Shown here: one piece after another, positions 13,001 through 23,991 of the stretch
Layout: each line of letters starts with the position of its first letter
Numbering within the stretch: the stretch's first letter is position 1
Assembly (NCBI GenBank): GCA_019916065.1
Contig: CM034241.1
Location: 10,639,223 to 10,703,222 of the forward strand
Reading direction: 5' to 3'
Length of the DNA: 64,000 nucleotides
From: Vitellaria paradoxa
Taxonomy: Eukaryota; Streptophyta; Magnoliopsida; Ericales; Sapotaceae
Program-made: the position numbers and the translations under genes
Notes under the pieces: model-generated
What the model was told of the DNA's origin: nothing
What the model saw: only the letters and a program-made list of their open reading frames with translations
The model's database searches: none

Positions 13001-16000
13001 ATGCTGTCAATGTTATTCTTTCACTACAAGTAATTAAGGATAATTTTCTTTCTCGGTAGTCAATTTTACTAGTCTCTAATTTTAATTAAATCTAGAGGTA
13101 AATCACACTTAACATTTCTTCACATTTGGTTAATTAATAAACTTAAATTACCCTTAATATTTTAAATTTGTACTCATACTCTTATTTTGAAATATTTGTC
13201 ACAACTGAATCTCACCATTAGATGGGAAATAGTGACGTTACTTAAAAAAAATTTTGAGATGTCTCTTTTATTGTTTCAAACTATATAGAATATCCAAAAC
13301 ACCTTGAGATCTTCATATGTTAAACAAAAAAGGCTTTTGTGTTGTGTCTAGTTTAATCTCTAAAGGTGAGACTAATATATGTTCGAAAATGGAAAATAAA
13401 GTAAAAAATATATTGCCAAATATTTTTTTCACACATTTTTTAAACTTCTGAAAATCTTAATGGCGTTTTGGATATTTTATATAGTTTAAGAGGTAAAATA
13501 GACATCTTATATAATTTTTTCTCGTGATTACATTATTCTTTATTTATCATTAACGACTAGAAAGATAGAAGGATTTATCTATGACAAACATTTCAAAATA
13601 AAGCGTATAAAGATAATTTAAAATGTTAGAAGTAGTTATATGAAATTACTAAAACATTGTAACAAGATAAGTGTAATTCCCCCTAAATAAATTTATTGAA
13701 GATCTAACTTTCTATATTTATTTTCCTACTTACAGAGTAGCAATGGTGGTTTCCCAGCTTGGGAGCCTCAGAGAGCACGCCGTTGGTTGGAGGTAACATA
13801 TGATATTTACGTTACTAAATATGTAAATAGGGTCAAATGCGAGCAAAAGTCTGCTAATATTTTTTAAGGCTTAGGGTTTGTTTGGCATAGGATTAAAAGG
13901 CTAAATGCTACTTCAATAAATTTTACCCCTCTTAATTATGATAAATACTTTATTAAAGAATAAATAGATAAATATTTTTTATCTTTAAGAAGTTAAATGT
14001 AAAAAATATTAAAACTTATGAGTATAAAAAGTTGACAATTATAACCATAACATTTACTCCATTAATTTTTAATCCATACCAAATGCACTCTTAGATTTAA
14101 TTTTAGGCTATTTGAAATGATTTCAGAAATATTTTTTTATCCTAATATGATATCTCAAGCTTAGTATGAAACAATAAAATATAATTTTATCATATATTAC
14201 AAAAATTAACAAGTATACAAACAATACTAAGCATCAACACATAAACGGCAAGTAATAAATCTTGTTGGGTTATTAACTGAATATTTTAAGATAAATAATA
14301 AAAAATAAATTTATCAAAGAAATAAGTTTATTTGGACAAATTTGGACTTAAAATATTAAACCTAGTGTTAGCACGATTTGCCAATTGGGCACCTCTCTTT
14401 ATAAATCTCCATGCTTTAACATCTTTGATGAGTGCTCAAACTTAGAGATTATTAACAATTAATTTTGGTGTATTTGTTTTAGAAATTCAATCCAACAGAG
14501 TTTTTTGAAGATGTTCTTATTGAGCGAGAGTAAGTTTTTTCCCCCCATTTTTCTACACAATTTGTTGTTTTATCGAACTTGTGTTATATAATAATTTATG
14601 TTTGGTTTAGGTATGTAGAATGCACATCATCGGCAATTCAAGGTCTAGCAATGTTTAAAAAGTTACATCCAGGACATCGGACGAAGGAGATAGATAACTG
14701 CATCTTAAGAGCAATAAACTATATTGAAGAAACACAAAATCCCGATGGCTCATGGTTAATTTCCTTGTCACTTTTGCTTAATTAGTTTTTATCAATTAGA
14801 GTTATTGGAGACCAATATTAATCCTATCAACCATATTTTTGGTATATGCGTTCTGAAACGTGTTATACTTACGTATCAATATATTAAATTTAATTAATGA
14901 TTCATAGATATTATACCTCTACATGTTATATATTTTTTTTAAACTATTTTAACAATAGTGAATTGACTACAAAATTGTGATGGTAATGAATAAATTTAAT
15001 TTTTTTTATGAAAGAATAACGAGCAAAGACTGTATCAAACAAAAATACACTTAGTTCTACAAATATCTACATTGTTTTAGTTTTCTTTATTAATTATTTT
15101 TCTAAAACAAGTTACTTTTATATACCAAAATATTTTAATAATAGGATGACCTTTAATTAAAATTTATCTTCTATCGTATCACATTTCAAAGTGCAAAATA
15201 TCGACATTGTGTGTGTGTATTTATTTACTTGAAATACATATCTTTGATTTTTGATATATAAACAGAAAATTATTTGTAATTCATTGATTTAAAACTGCAG
15301 GTCTGGGTGTTGGGGGATTTGCTACACCTATGGGACGTGGTTCGCGGTAGAGGGGTTGACAGCATGTGGGCAAAAGTATCAAAACAGTCCCGCATTGCGT
15401 AAAGCATGTGAATTTTTGCTGTCAAAGCAGCTTCCTGATGGTGGTTGGGGGGAGAGCTATCTTTCAAGTACAAAGAAGGCACTACTACTCTTTCCAAATG
15501 CAGTATTATATACTTTCTACATGTCATTGCCATATTTTGTTCTTTCTTTATCATTAAATAGGTTTTGAATTGTTTCTTATACATATAATATATATAGGTG
15601 TATACAAATCTAGAAGGCAATAGATCAAATTTGGTACACACATCATGGGCTCTATTGTCCCTCATTGATGCTGGGCAGGTAAGGGACTATACACATCAAT
15701 CAAATATCAAGCAAAACCATTTATTATAACATCATAATGCAATAAATGTGTTTTATACTTCAGGCTCAAGTTGATCCAACCCCCATTTATCGTGGAATAA
15801 GGCTATTGATAAATATGCAAATGGAGGAAGGTGATTTCCCTCAGCAGGTAATGAAAAACTGCACACATCTTTCCTCCTCAGTGAAAAAAGTTTTAAAAAT
15901 CAACTGTTACTGTTATGCAAACATTTTTGGATCCTTCTATTTCTATCAATCTTTGTTTTTTCTTTTTTTTTTTATTACATCTCCATTATACCAGTTGTTT

Positions 16001-16314
16001 TTCTTCATCGTTATATCGGCCAATATGATTTTTTAATACCATGCTCGTTGATCTCTTTCTACTTTCGTAAATCACTTTTTACTTTCATAAATCACACTTA
16101 TAAGCTGAATTATGAGTAAGTTTGAGAATTATGAGTAAGTTTGAGTGATTAAAAATTAGTTAAAACTGATGTTCTGATTAGTAGTTAATAATATTGGTTT
16201 CAGGAAATCACTGGAGTGTTCATGAAAAATTGCACTCTAAACTACTCATCGTACCGCAATATCTTCCCAATATGGGCTCTTGGAGAATATCGTCGACGCA
16301 TTCTATGTGCGTAA
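1007..16314 (+). CDS. Oxidosqualene cyclase, lupeol-synthase type, 3' partial gene (16 exons)
   Basis: Cyclises 2,3-oxidosqualene to a pentacyclic triterpene; family members act at the ER membrane. Exons read from splice sites and protein similarity: 1007-1096, 1479-1676, 3905-3989, 5283-5449, 5903-6091, 6200-6313, 11886-12005, 12672-12794, 12931-13029, 13736-13792, 14483-14529, 14611-14754, 15301-15478, 15598-15678, 15764-15847, 16204-16314. They join in frame to 628 residues and a TAA stop. About 130 N-terminal residues (two exons) are outside the window; the family is usually about 760. Seen: QW motifs ([23 protein letters not shown]), MLCYCR near visible residue 127, and DCTAE near residue 355, which holds the catalytic acid. 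MLCYCR, not MWCYCR, is the known mark of lupeol rather than beta-amyrin synthases, so the product is inferred as lupeol-like. No stop or frameshift interrupts the exons. Oddities: a GC donor after exon 15, Ser for Tyr in DGSWSGCWG, and a 5.1-kb retrotransposon in intron 8. Confidence 0.93.
3495..3650. mobile_element. MITE with 34-bp perfect terminal inverted repeats (OSC intron 4)
   Basis: Both ends carry the same 34 bases in inverted orientation, beginning GGGCTCGTTTGGAGTCCC. ATA flanks both sides as a possible 3-bp target-site duplication. The 156-bp length, lack of coding capacity and GGG-type end fit a PIF/Harbinger (Tourist-like) MITE, though the TSD is not the usual TWA, so the superfamily is tentative. 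Confidence 0.75.
4137..4740. repeat. Decayed inverted-repeat element, relative of the one in intron 11
   Basis: The right half (about 4480-4650) matches 13445-13615, sharing for example ATTTTATATAGTTTAA and TGTGATAAACATTTC-like stretches. The left half has a matching arm near 4290-4340. A TA microsatellite at about 4250-4272 sits inside it. Edges are approximate. Confidence 0.4.
6616..7475 (-). repeat. 3' LTR of the gag-only element
   Basis: Starts TGAAAAATTCC and ends CTTTACA on the + strand. It is nearly identical to the copy at 10858. It carries a GC-rich repeated block near 7034-7262 that stands out from the AT-rich surroundings. Confidence 0.95.
7034..7262. repeat. GC-rich degenerate tandem repeats within the LTR
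   Basis: About four degenerate units of roughly 50-75 bp share GCGCACCC, CGCGCTCC, CAGCCTGCG and CACTGGAATT. The same block is at 11276-11504 in the other LTR. It gives several short spurious reading frames on both strands that I do not call as genes. Confidence 0.7.
7477..7486 (-). other. Polypurine tract
   Basis: On the - strand AAGGGGGAGA lies one base before the 3' LTR, where plus-strand DNA synthesis is primed. Confidence 0.85.
8663..10801 (-). CDS. gag: Copia-type Gag polyprotein, 712 residues, intact
   Basis: Structural protein that packages retrotransposon RNA into cytoplasmic virus-like particles. The start at 10801 gives MDPPREGG, followed by a DUF4219-like segment (about residues 14-48, [20 protein letters not shown]) and a UBN2 gag domain (about 60-225). 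A lysine-rich stretch leads to a first CCHC zinc knuckle ([14 protein letters not shown], about 290-303). An acidic Ser-rich segment and a long coiled coil (about 395-510) follow, then a second CCHC knuckle ([14 protein letters not shown], about 580-593). The C-terminus holds IWVRKSDL, which in full copia polyproteins comes shortly before the protease, so the frame stops at the Gag/protease border. There are no internal stops. Two knuckles and a long coiled coil make it larger than most copia Gags. Confidence 0.93.
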   Translation of the reverse strand: MDPPREGGSSTRPPWFDGSNYSYWKVRMQAFLLGINYKVWMSIVKGWEEPTHEVDGRIEQKSIQTWTKTEQESSEWNFKALSAIFSAVCPNEFCRISSCTSARKAWLILQSTHEGNEQVKTSKLQKLTSEFEGLRMNEDEMFDDFYVRLSHIVNSCHTLGEPIPEYKVVRKILRSLPRVFDSKVTAIEEVKDVNSMRIEDLVGSLQTFEANMVKPRKASKGIALKTVEEESDEEESDKEMALVAKRFVRYMRKKGLFNKNNKNESQSQKKGKKIKKIESGEENKKNKIKCFECHGYGHFAQDCANKKMKKKQVKVMNATLDDESSSDESSSTVSSNDEGNFVAFMASHSLSAGTPSGSQSDTDISNHEDDDSEDEFNNDLQVAYDALIVEYSKVKKQRQAQHTRNSKLRSERDSLKTENEKLTGKISILESDKISQSHNAEKFKEKLEEKNKKIGELEKAVEELQDEVSKLKEKIKSDEKIIERMNSSSQKLEEIWSQQRTHGDKTGLGYTGGKSTIVSSSSAPSVVAKVVSKPAANPKTFPKSAAPPKKSFEKNKHYQYPPHIVKGTHFARSQSLVPVCHHCGIKGHIRPNCHKLYGLPLNHVKNFSKNPEPRVPVKNKFQVFSKFSEDCYKNSRPFQKQNSLIFRRGTNFKIVEKKNFHKSQKREEKPVKTTGLKTRAIWVRKSDLNYFVSQNALRFESLRKSVGICTHH
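10841..10855 (-). other. Primer-binding site (initiator tRNA-Met)
   Basis: On the - strand this reads TGGTATCAGAGCAGG, the common plant primer-binding site, two bases after the 5' LTR ends. Confidence 0.92.
10858..11717 (-). repeat. 5' LTR of the gag-only element
   Basis: Same ends and length as the left LTR. It adjoins the primer-binding site, so it is the 5' LTR of a minus-strand element. The GC-rich repeated block recurs at 11276-11504. Confidence 0.95.
12799..12840. repeat. (AT)n(AG)n microsatellite in OSC intron 10
   Basis: A run of AT repeats passes directly into AG repeats a few bases after the donor of exon 10. Confidence 0.9.
13094..13684. mobile_element. Long foldback (inverted-repeat) element in OSC intron 11
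   Basis: The left arm (AGAGGTAAATCACACTTA onward) and the right arm (reverse complement begins AGGGGGAATTACACTTAT) pair over most of their length, about 250 bp each, with mismatches. Shared internal stretches include ATATCCAAAACRCC and TTTTGAAATRTTTGTCA. There is no coding capacity. Long arms around a short centre fit a foldback or MULE-type MITE. I could not find a convincing target-site duplication. Confidence 0.7.
15479..15480 (+). promoter_or_regulatory. Non-canonical GC splice donor of OSC intron 15
   Basis: The conserved exon end (YLSSTKK) is followed by AAG|GCACTA, and the next exon resumes at VYTNLEGNR after a normal AG at 15597. No GT lies at the conserved boundary. The nearest in-frame GT is at 15503 (GCA|GTATTA) and would add eight residues, ALLLFPNA. 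Retaining the intron gives a stop soon after. Confidence 0.75.
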
Positions 16315-19300
16315 TGTGGGCAATATCTTCCCAAATGGGTTGTCTGGGATAAATTAATTTTTATACCATATACTCTTTCTATATGTGTAATGTATGCCTC
16401 TTCATATATATAAACACATCATATATATTGTTCCATAAAGATGTTTGTACTGATATTATGAACTGGTAAAATATTTGTTATAAGAAGGAAATCCATGTCA
16501 TGTTCTCTCCATAGTAAAAAAAGTGAATTGGTCAGAGCTTGCTCACCCCAAGTGCAGGGATCGGTTATAACAAATTAATTTGGTTAAGTTTGGGTCATTT
16601 CACAGGGAGCCTAAGGTTCCAGTGATTAGTTTGAAAATTATTTTGAAAACAAAATTTTACACCATAAAGAATATTAAAATAGAAGAAAATATTTTTTCAT
16701 TGATTTTTTTATAAAAGATTTTTGAATTAAAATTAATATCTAAAAACAAACACACCTTATTACGGTTTAATTCATATTATAATTTAGTATGACTCTACTT
16801 TTTCCAATTTTATAACTCGATGAATAAACAGTTCAGTGTAAATTAATTGGAAGATTTTTCAATTAAAATATGAAAGATGGAAATTTTATCCTCAGTTTCT
16901 TTTTTATTTATGCAACGTTTAATTCGATAAGTCAAACCATCGGATCGAGTATTCCATATGCAAGACTTAAAAATAGAATATATGAAAGTAAGATCATAAC
17001 TATGAACTTATGATTCCAAAATTATAAAACTAAAGAGGAAAATTCTCCATTTGACGTAAAAAAATATTAAACTCAATCACATGGTTGGAAAAATTAAAAT
17101 CAAAACTTAACTATAACATTTCATGTATCTGAATAAGGATAAAAAAAAATTAACTAAGCATGTTAGGAAAAACTCACCATAATCGAAAGAAAACAAAGCT
17201 TAAAATTGAAAGGAACTCTTATTAACATTCTAAAAAGAATAAAAACAAAAATAATAAAAATAAAACTAAACTACCTACTTGAAAAGGAAATTAAGAGAGG
17301 GAACTCCCTTCAAGAAGGAGAAGATTTTTTGCCTAGCCCAACTTCCATAGGAACCTTAGAGGTTCTCTACCTTTATATTCAAAACTAAAACTCCTTCCCT
17401 TATTATAATAATAAAAGCTAATAAAATGATAATAAAAAAAGTTTTAATAAGCTACACTAATAAAAAAGTAATAAAACCTATAATAATGTCTATCTTATAA
17501 TAAAACCTATTCTAATGACCCCCCTTATAACCTTCCAACCTCTAATCGTACATATAATACATAATAATTGGGTGGCCAATCATTAAGGTACAGCAAAATG
17601 TAACCACTTGGAAACTAGACTACCCTTCGGACTTGGGTCCGGAGGGAGTGCATGAAATGACCCAAGAATTTTAAACTTTGCTTTGAATATTATTTATTTA
17701 TTTAATATTTAATTTCAAATTTAGTTAATTTAAATTTTGTTGAGACATTAATTAAATATTTATTTTATTGTGGATGCATGGTGGGTATGAGAATTTCATT
17801 TGAATATTTAAATAATTTATTTTTATTATGAAATATGATTTAATTTTAATTAAATAAAATATTAAAATTTTCTTAACTGTGTGCTATGCTAATATATATG
17901 TATATATAGACTAGAATTCAAATTCTAATTGAATTTTTAATCAAATAATTAATAATATATTTATATAAAATTCGGGAGATGTCATTACAATTCAAATCCT
18001 ATTTGGATTTTCATAATCAGCTAGCCTATACGTATAATTATATATATATAATCTTAGTGATTTGGCAGGGCGATTACAGCTAAAAAAAAGGAATTCGAAT
18101 CCAATTTGGATTCTCATAAGCAGTTGTGTAGATATATATATATATATATATTCATGGTTACACGTTGTAGTGGGCGAGCATAAAGTAAAAGAGAGGGGGG
18201 GAGAGAGAGAGAGAGGGAGAGAGAGAGAGAGAGAGGGGGGTGGCATCACGGCAGAGTTTAACCGAGGAGCAACAGGTTCAGTTTTTCTTTGTTTTGTGGT
18301 TACGATTGGTAGCGAGTTGTGAAGGCAAATTGGGTATTCTTTTCGTAATAGATTCAGAATTAATTTGAGGATAAGGGTAGAGTTAAATAAAAATTAAATT
18401 TATTATGTGTGGTTTAAGTTTGTGAATCTTTGTGATTATTTAGTTTATTATTACATGATAAATTATGGGATTGTGACTGTCTTGTAAATTGAAAAAGTAT
18501 GTATAAATTGATTTTGATTTTGAGGAATTAAAATTTAGTTGATTTAAAAATTTTAAATTTTAAATTTTGTGTTTTATTATAGGACCTTGTATAAGAAAAA
18601 GAAATATTTTTTAAAATATGTTTTGGAATTGAATAAATAAATAATTATTTATTCATTGATTTTACGATTTTAGTTTTGGGTTGTAAGAGGTACCAGGATG
18701 AGTAGTTGGCGCTGAAAGCTCCACTGGTAAAAGACCAAGAACTCGCGTTCCAGTAGGCTACTAAGCTACGAAACATTGATGAGTTAATATTTTTGGTATC
18801 CTATAGTTGAGGTATAGGTTGACTGGATAGCGGTACCTAATCTAATAATTAATAATATAGTTTGTTGAAATAATTTATTTTATTTTATGTTGTGTTCAAA
18901 ATATTTAAGTTTAAATTTAAATATTTTTAATATGTGATGTATGTTGACATGACATGTTAAAGATTTATGCTAAGACATCCGTGCATGATTTATTTAATTT
19001 TTGTTTTTCTCTGAGCACCAGTTGATCATTTTAATATACATTAGTATATTGTACTCATGCCCCTATAGCTTTAGATGCAGGTGCAAGTGTTGCACTAGAC
19101 GATTGTCCTGATGGGACCGTTTAAGGAGAGTTGATATTTTGAGTAGCTCATTAATTTTATTTTAGGAAGAGAACTGTACAATTTTTTTAGTTTATTTTTT
19201 ATTAGATTTTGATTATTGTACATGTTTCGGTTTGGGAGACTAGAGATGGATTTATTTATTTAATGTTTATCTAAGTTTGGAGATTTTTAGTTAATTATTA

Positions 19301-19919
19301 TTATTAAATATAATTGGCTATGATTATTTTGGATTGAGATTTTGGTGATCTAGTGTACTTAACGGGTTTGCCAATACAATTTTCACATAATCTTACTAAT
19401 CACGCTTAATCGGGTTTTGCATGTAATCTAGCCAACTATACTTAATCAGGTTTCGCATATTTGGGACAGGTTTGGGATGGGTTTGAGATTCCAATTAAAA
19501 AATAAATGGGTTGATAATAGTAGTCATTAATTAGGTGAGTACTCTACCCATTTACATCCCTACTTATAATCATATCATCCACATAGTCTCAGTATTATAT
19601 TTTCGTTATTATCACAGAAAATATAACACTTTAGGTTAGGTACTCTACAAGACCATACCAAACGTTGATACCCCGTCCAAATAAATAATCTTGCACACAG
19701 TTGGGAAGTGACGTACCATCTCTCACGCACAGTTTCAGGATGTACTCACACATTCCTCGCACATAGCTAAGGAGGATTTATTCCTAACAGAAGTTCTAAG
19801 ATAATTATTTTAACCTTAGGTATCTGCATCATTATGTAAGTTACTAGCCTACTAGTAACTATGAAGATGAATGTGTGCGGTTCCAAGTCAACGCTCTTAT
19901 CTTGTTGGTTTAACAGTCA
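16315..19919. other. No gene; AT-rich repeat-derived DNA after the OSC stop
   Basis: The OSC 3' UTR must lie in the first few hundred bases; I could not fix a poly(A) site. TGAAATGACCCAAGAATT at 17653 looks like the start of a gypsy LTR. TTTGGGTCATTTCA at about 16590 is similar in inverted orientation. Neither could be followed to a full element. Confidence 0.5.
18186..18242. repeat. GA-rich microsatellite
   Basis: A long, slightly interrupted (GA)n/G-rich run, preceded at 18130-18151 by a (TA)n run. Confidence 0.9.
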
Positions 19920-21468
19920 TAATGTTTACTAATCATTTTGCTCTTAAATACCTAATAACCAAACAAGAGGCCAAACTATAGTTAATTCGTTGGTTATTAC
20001 TTGTACAAGAATTTGAACTTGAAATAAGAGATAAGAAATGATTAGAAAACATTGTAGCTAATCAGTTGTCACGTTTACCGACAAAAGTTTATCCCAAAGA
20101 TGAAATTCAAATCAATGGTAGCTTCCCAAATGAACAATTGTTTAATGTAGCAGCAATAACAGCTTCCACTCTTCCATGGTATGTTGATAGTGCCAACTAC
20201 CTAGTGACAGGACAAATCCCAAATGAATGGAGCTCTAAAAACAAGAAGATATTCTTGTGTAATGTAAGAGTTTTCTTTTGGAATGATCCTTACTTGTTCA
20301 AATATTGCCCTGATCAAGTAACACGACGTTGTATTCTTGAGTGGGAGGTACCAGGCATACTTGAATTCTATCATTCCCAAGTTTTTGGTGGCCATTTTTC
20401 CATAAACAAAATAATAGCTAAAATCCTTTAATGTGGATTATATTAGCCAACATTCTTCAAAGATGTTCATCATTTTTGCACCACATGCAACAGAAGCCAA
20501 CATTTGGGAAGATTAACATGCAGAAACATGATGCCTCTCTCTCGTATTCTTATACTAGAAGTGTTTGATTGTCGGAGAATAAATTTCATAGGCCCTTTTC
20601 TGATTTCATTTGGTTATGAATATATCTTAGTAGGGGTTGATTACGTATCTAAATAGGTTGAAGTAGTAGCCATGAGAACTAATAATCACAAAGTCGTGCT
20701 CAAATTTCTCCATGAGAATATATTCTTGCATTTCGGAATACCCTGAGCAATTATAAGTGACGGAGGGAAACATTTCTACAATAATCCAGTGGGTACATCA
20801 TTGCTTAAATATGGTGTGGTTCATAAGATAGGCATATCATATCACCCACAAACAAGTGGACAAGTGAAGCTTGCCAATAGAGAAATTAAGCAACTTCTTA
20901 AGAAAACAGTTAATCCAAACTGTAAAGATTGGTCATTATGGTTGACAAACTCTTTATGGCATATTGTATAGCCTACAGAACAACACTAGGGATGTCTCCA
21001 TATAGATTGGTCTATGGAAAGCCATGCCATTTTCTCATTGAGTTAGAACATAAAGTCTATTAGGGTATTAAACAATTCAAAGTGAATATTGATGAGACTG
21101 GACTTTATCGTTAACTTCAAATTACAGAAATGGATGAGTTGAGAAATGATGCATATGAAAATGCACAAATTTCAAAAGAAAAGATGAAGAAAGTACATGA
21201 TCAATGTGTAGCTTGACATTCATTTCACGAGGGTCAAAAAGTACTTATTCATCATTCACGACTTCATCTATATCCTAGCAAATTGCAATCTAAGTGGACT
21301 ACCCCATTCATCGTGAAAAGTGCTTCTGAACATGGTGCAATTGAAATGGAAAATCTTAAGAATAAGAATTGATTCAAGGTAAGCAGGCATTGACTCAAAC
21401 CATATCTTGAGAATTTCGTTGGAGCCGTCAAATCTTAGGATCTTTTTGACCCTCCACCTTATGAATGA
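19920..21468 (+). pseudogene. Athila-like Ty3/gypsy RNase H end and integrase, decayed
   Basis: Translation in shifting frames gives the end of an RNase H domain (VFTNHFALKYLITKQ, LLLVQEFELEIRD), a linker with NQLSRLP, an integrase zinc region (GGHFSINK, CTTCNRSQ) and a core with ISDGGKHF and YHPQTSGQV. The C-terminal part includes MSPYRLVYGKPC-like and SKWTTPFIV. This order and wording match plant Athila elements. The first catalytic Asp of the integrase core (usually GIDFMGPF) reads INFIGPF, and several stops and frame changes interrupt it, so it is dead. The element continues, I infer, at 25326-30810. Confidence 0.85.
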
Positions 21469-21551
21469 TTCACGATTAGTGTTTGTATATTAATTGTATA
21501 ATAATAGTTTTCTGTACATTTATTCTTACTAGTATCCGGACAACCCAATCG

Positions 21552-23843
21552 TGTTATAACCCAAATTTATATTTATTATTATTTATATATTTTTTTAAGT
21601 GTTATGGTTTTATTAGAATTGGTTGGCTTTATTTAGGAAATAATTAAATTTAAAATTTTTTTCTTTATTTAATGTTTTGGGTAATTGTGGACCATTGGAT
21701 AATTTGGAAAGGTTGTGATAATATGAATTATAATTGGATTGGGATTGAAGGTCCACCGTAATTTAATGGACGTAATAATGTACAATTAGGAAGTTAAGGT
21801 TATAAATAAGGGGTGTCTTCCTAGGGTTTTATTATTTTAATCAAGAGAGAGAAAAGGGGAGAAGAGAGAGAGGAAGAGGCTACACGTGAAGAGTGAAGAA
21901 AAAAATAAGGTTAGTAATTTTTACTATTTTCTTTAGATTATTGATAGAAAGGATTAAAGATTAGTGCACGCGTACAGATTTATGTGTGCATATATGTTCA
22001 TCTCGGTAAAAAAAAAATTATTTTCTGGAATTGTATGTATATAGATATATTTGTGTATATATATATTTATATGAATTTCATATAAATATAAGCATATGTA
22101 TTAACTTTAGTTTCCAATAGGCGAGTTTTCGAAAAAAAAAAAAAAGTTTTGAGGCAAAAGCTGCCATGTGCAGCGCGGGATGTGTGTATATATATATATG
22201 TGTGTTGTATGTTTTAAAGAGTGGATTTATTTATTGTAAAAAAAAAGAATTTCGGATTGATTTAGGGAGTGCTGCAGACGCAACTTTTTTTAAAGCTTAC
22301 TGCCACACAGATTGTTTAAATGGGTTGTGGATGTATATGTGATCTATATATATTAGTAAATTGCTTGGTTTGGTAGATTGTAAAAAAAGAAAAAAAGTGA
22401 AAACAATCTGGACGTGCACTCATGATTACGGTTTTGTCCTTATCTGCCATTATATGTATATATATATATATATATAGGTGTGGCAGATTAGCTTGTTGGG
22501 TGAAAAAAAAATTTGAAAAACTGCCGCGTAGAAGTCTTAACTATGTACCTACATGTATATATATATATATAATAAAGGTTTAACGACAAGAAGTTGCTGG
22601 CATATTATCAATTTGACAATTTGGAATGGTTATTTATTTATTTAATTAAATTATTTTAGAGGAGTTAAGAGTTTATATTTCGTAAATTATTAGATGTAAA
22701 TTTTATTATAGATTTTAAATAATAGGTAATTTTATTCGTGTATTCAGGATCGTGAGGAATTACCTTAATTTATTTTTTCACTTATATCTTTGGACTTCAG
22801 GTGAGTGGTTTGCCTTACCAGTATTATTTATAAATTATTCCATGCATGAAGGTTTGAAAGTTGAAAATTTTGGATTATTCTTTGTGAAAAATTATATTGT
22901 TTTGATAATGATGTTATATGTTTTATACTATTGAGCATAAATAAAATTATTTGGACACTTGTGTTTAATCTTGAAAATTATGAGATTGTGATGAAAAATT
23001 ATTTTGTGGTTATTGGAGAAAAAATTTATAGTCCAGGGGACAAGCTCCTTAAGTCGTGTGACTCTAGCAACTAGAGAATAGGCCCGTGAAAACCGTGGTA
23101 ACCCTAGTTCTCAACGATTGTAGAAACAGGCCCATGAAAACCATGGTGACCTCAATCGGATCGTTTTAGGGAAGAACCCAGGAGCCAGACTGGGTGACTC
23201 TAAGTGCGATGTTGGATCCAACGGGCACTGCTCATGAGAAAGTATATTGGCACATTTTATGTTTAATTTCTATATATCCACAGATTAATGTTTGTCATCA
23301 CTGCCGTGATTGACAGGGTGAATTATGGATGTATTTGCACTCTAATGTGTAGGTTTTGAAATTATTATTGATTATGCATGGACATGGTTACTTGAAAAAT
23401 TTTTTTCAATTAAATTGTTTATCTGAAAATTATTATTTTCAAATGGATATTTTTATTTTTAGCTTAGCAATCCATTCACTGGGCTTTTAGCTCACTCTTC
23501 CTTTTAATATTTTTTAGGTGAGCATGGAAGAAATTATACATGGACTCTGGTAGTTGGGACCTTTAAGTCGTGGCCTCTTAGGAACAATTTTACATTTAAT
23601 TGATGGATTTTATTTTGGTAGCTAGATTAGAGTTTGATGATTTGAAATATTTTAATTACTAGTTGTTTTGAGATTGAAATATTAGTAGAACATTTTATTT
23701 GTCCTCGTAAATTTTAAATGGCAAGGTTATTTTTTCATTGAAGATTCTTTAGTAGATTTTGTTGAATGAGAATTAGGCTTGCGTGTTCCTTAAGCTAAGG
23801 CTTAAGGTGCTCGACTGGTTACATCCTTAGATGGGGTGTGACA
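21552..23843 (+). repeat. 5' LTR of a second gypsy element (about 2.3 kb)
   Basis: Starts TGTTATAACCC and ends GGTGTGACA, with the primer-binding site five bases later. A promoter-like TATAAATAAG lies at 21801-21810. Two copies of AGGCCCRTGAAAACCRTGGT sit near 23080 and 23130. Length and ends fit a Tekay/Del-type chromovirus LTR. No matching 3' LTR is in the window. Confidence 0.75.
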
Positions 23844-23848
23844 TTTGT

Positions 23849-23860
23849 TGGTATCAGAGC
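23849..23860 (+). other. Primer-binding site (initiator tRNA-Met)
   Basis: TGGTATCAGAGC lies just after the LTR end, marking this as the 5' LTR of a plus-strand element. Confidence 0.88.
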
Positions 23861-23991
23861 ATAGGTTTATGGTGTCTTTTAAAAGTTTTTAGAGGCCCGG
23901 TCCCAGAGTCCTTAGGAATGTGAATTTCAAATTGTTTAGCTGGCATATTATTATTCTTATATTTTTATTTTAATTATTTATTTTGAAAGGA

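Noticed and set aside
16587..17670. Inverted GGGTCATTTCA / TGAAATGACCC as the ends of one element
   Set aside because: The match is only about 11 bases and no duplication or internal structure supports it.
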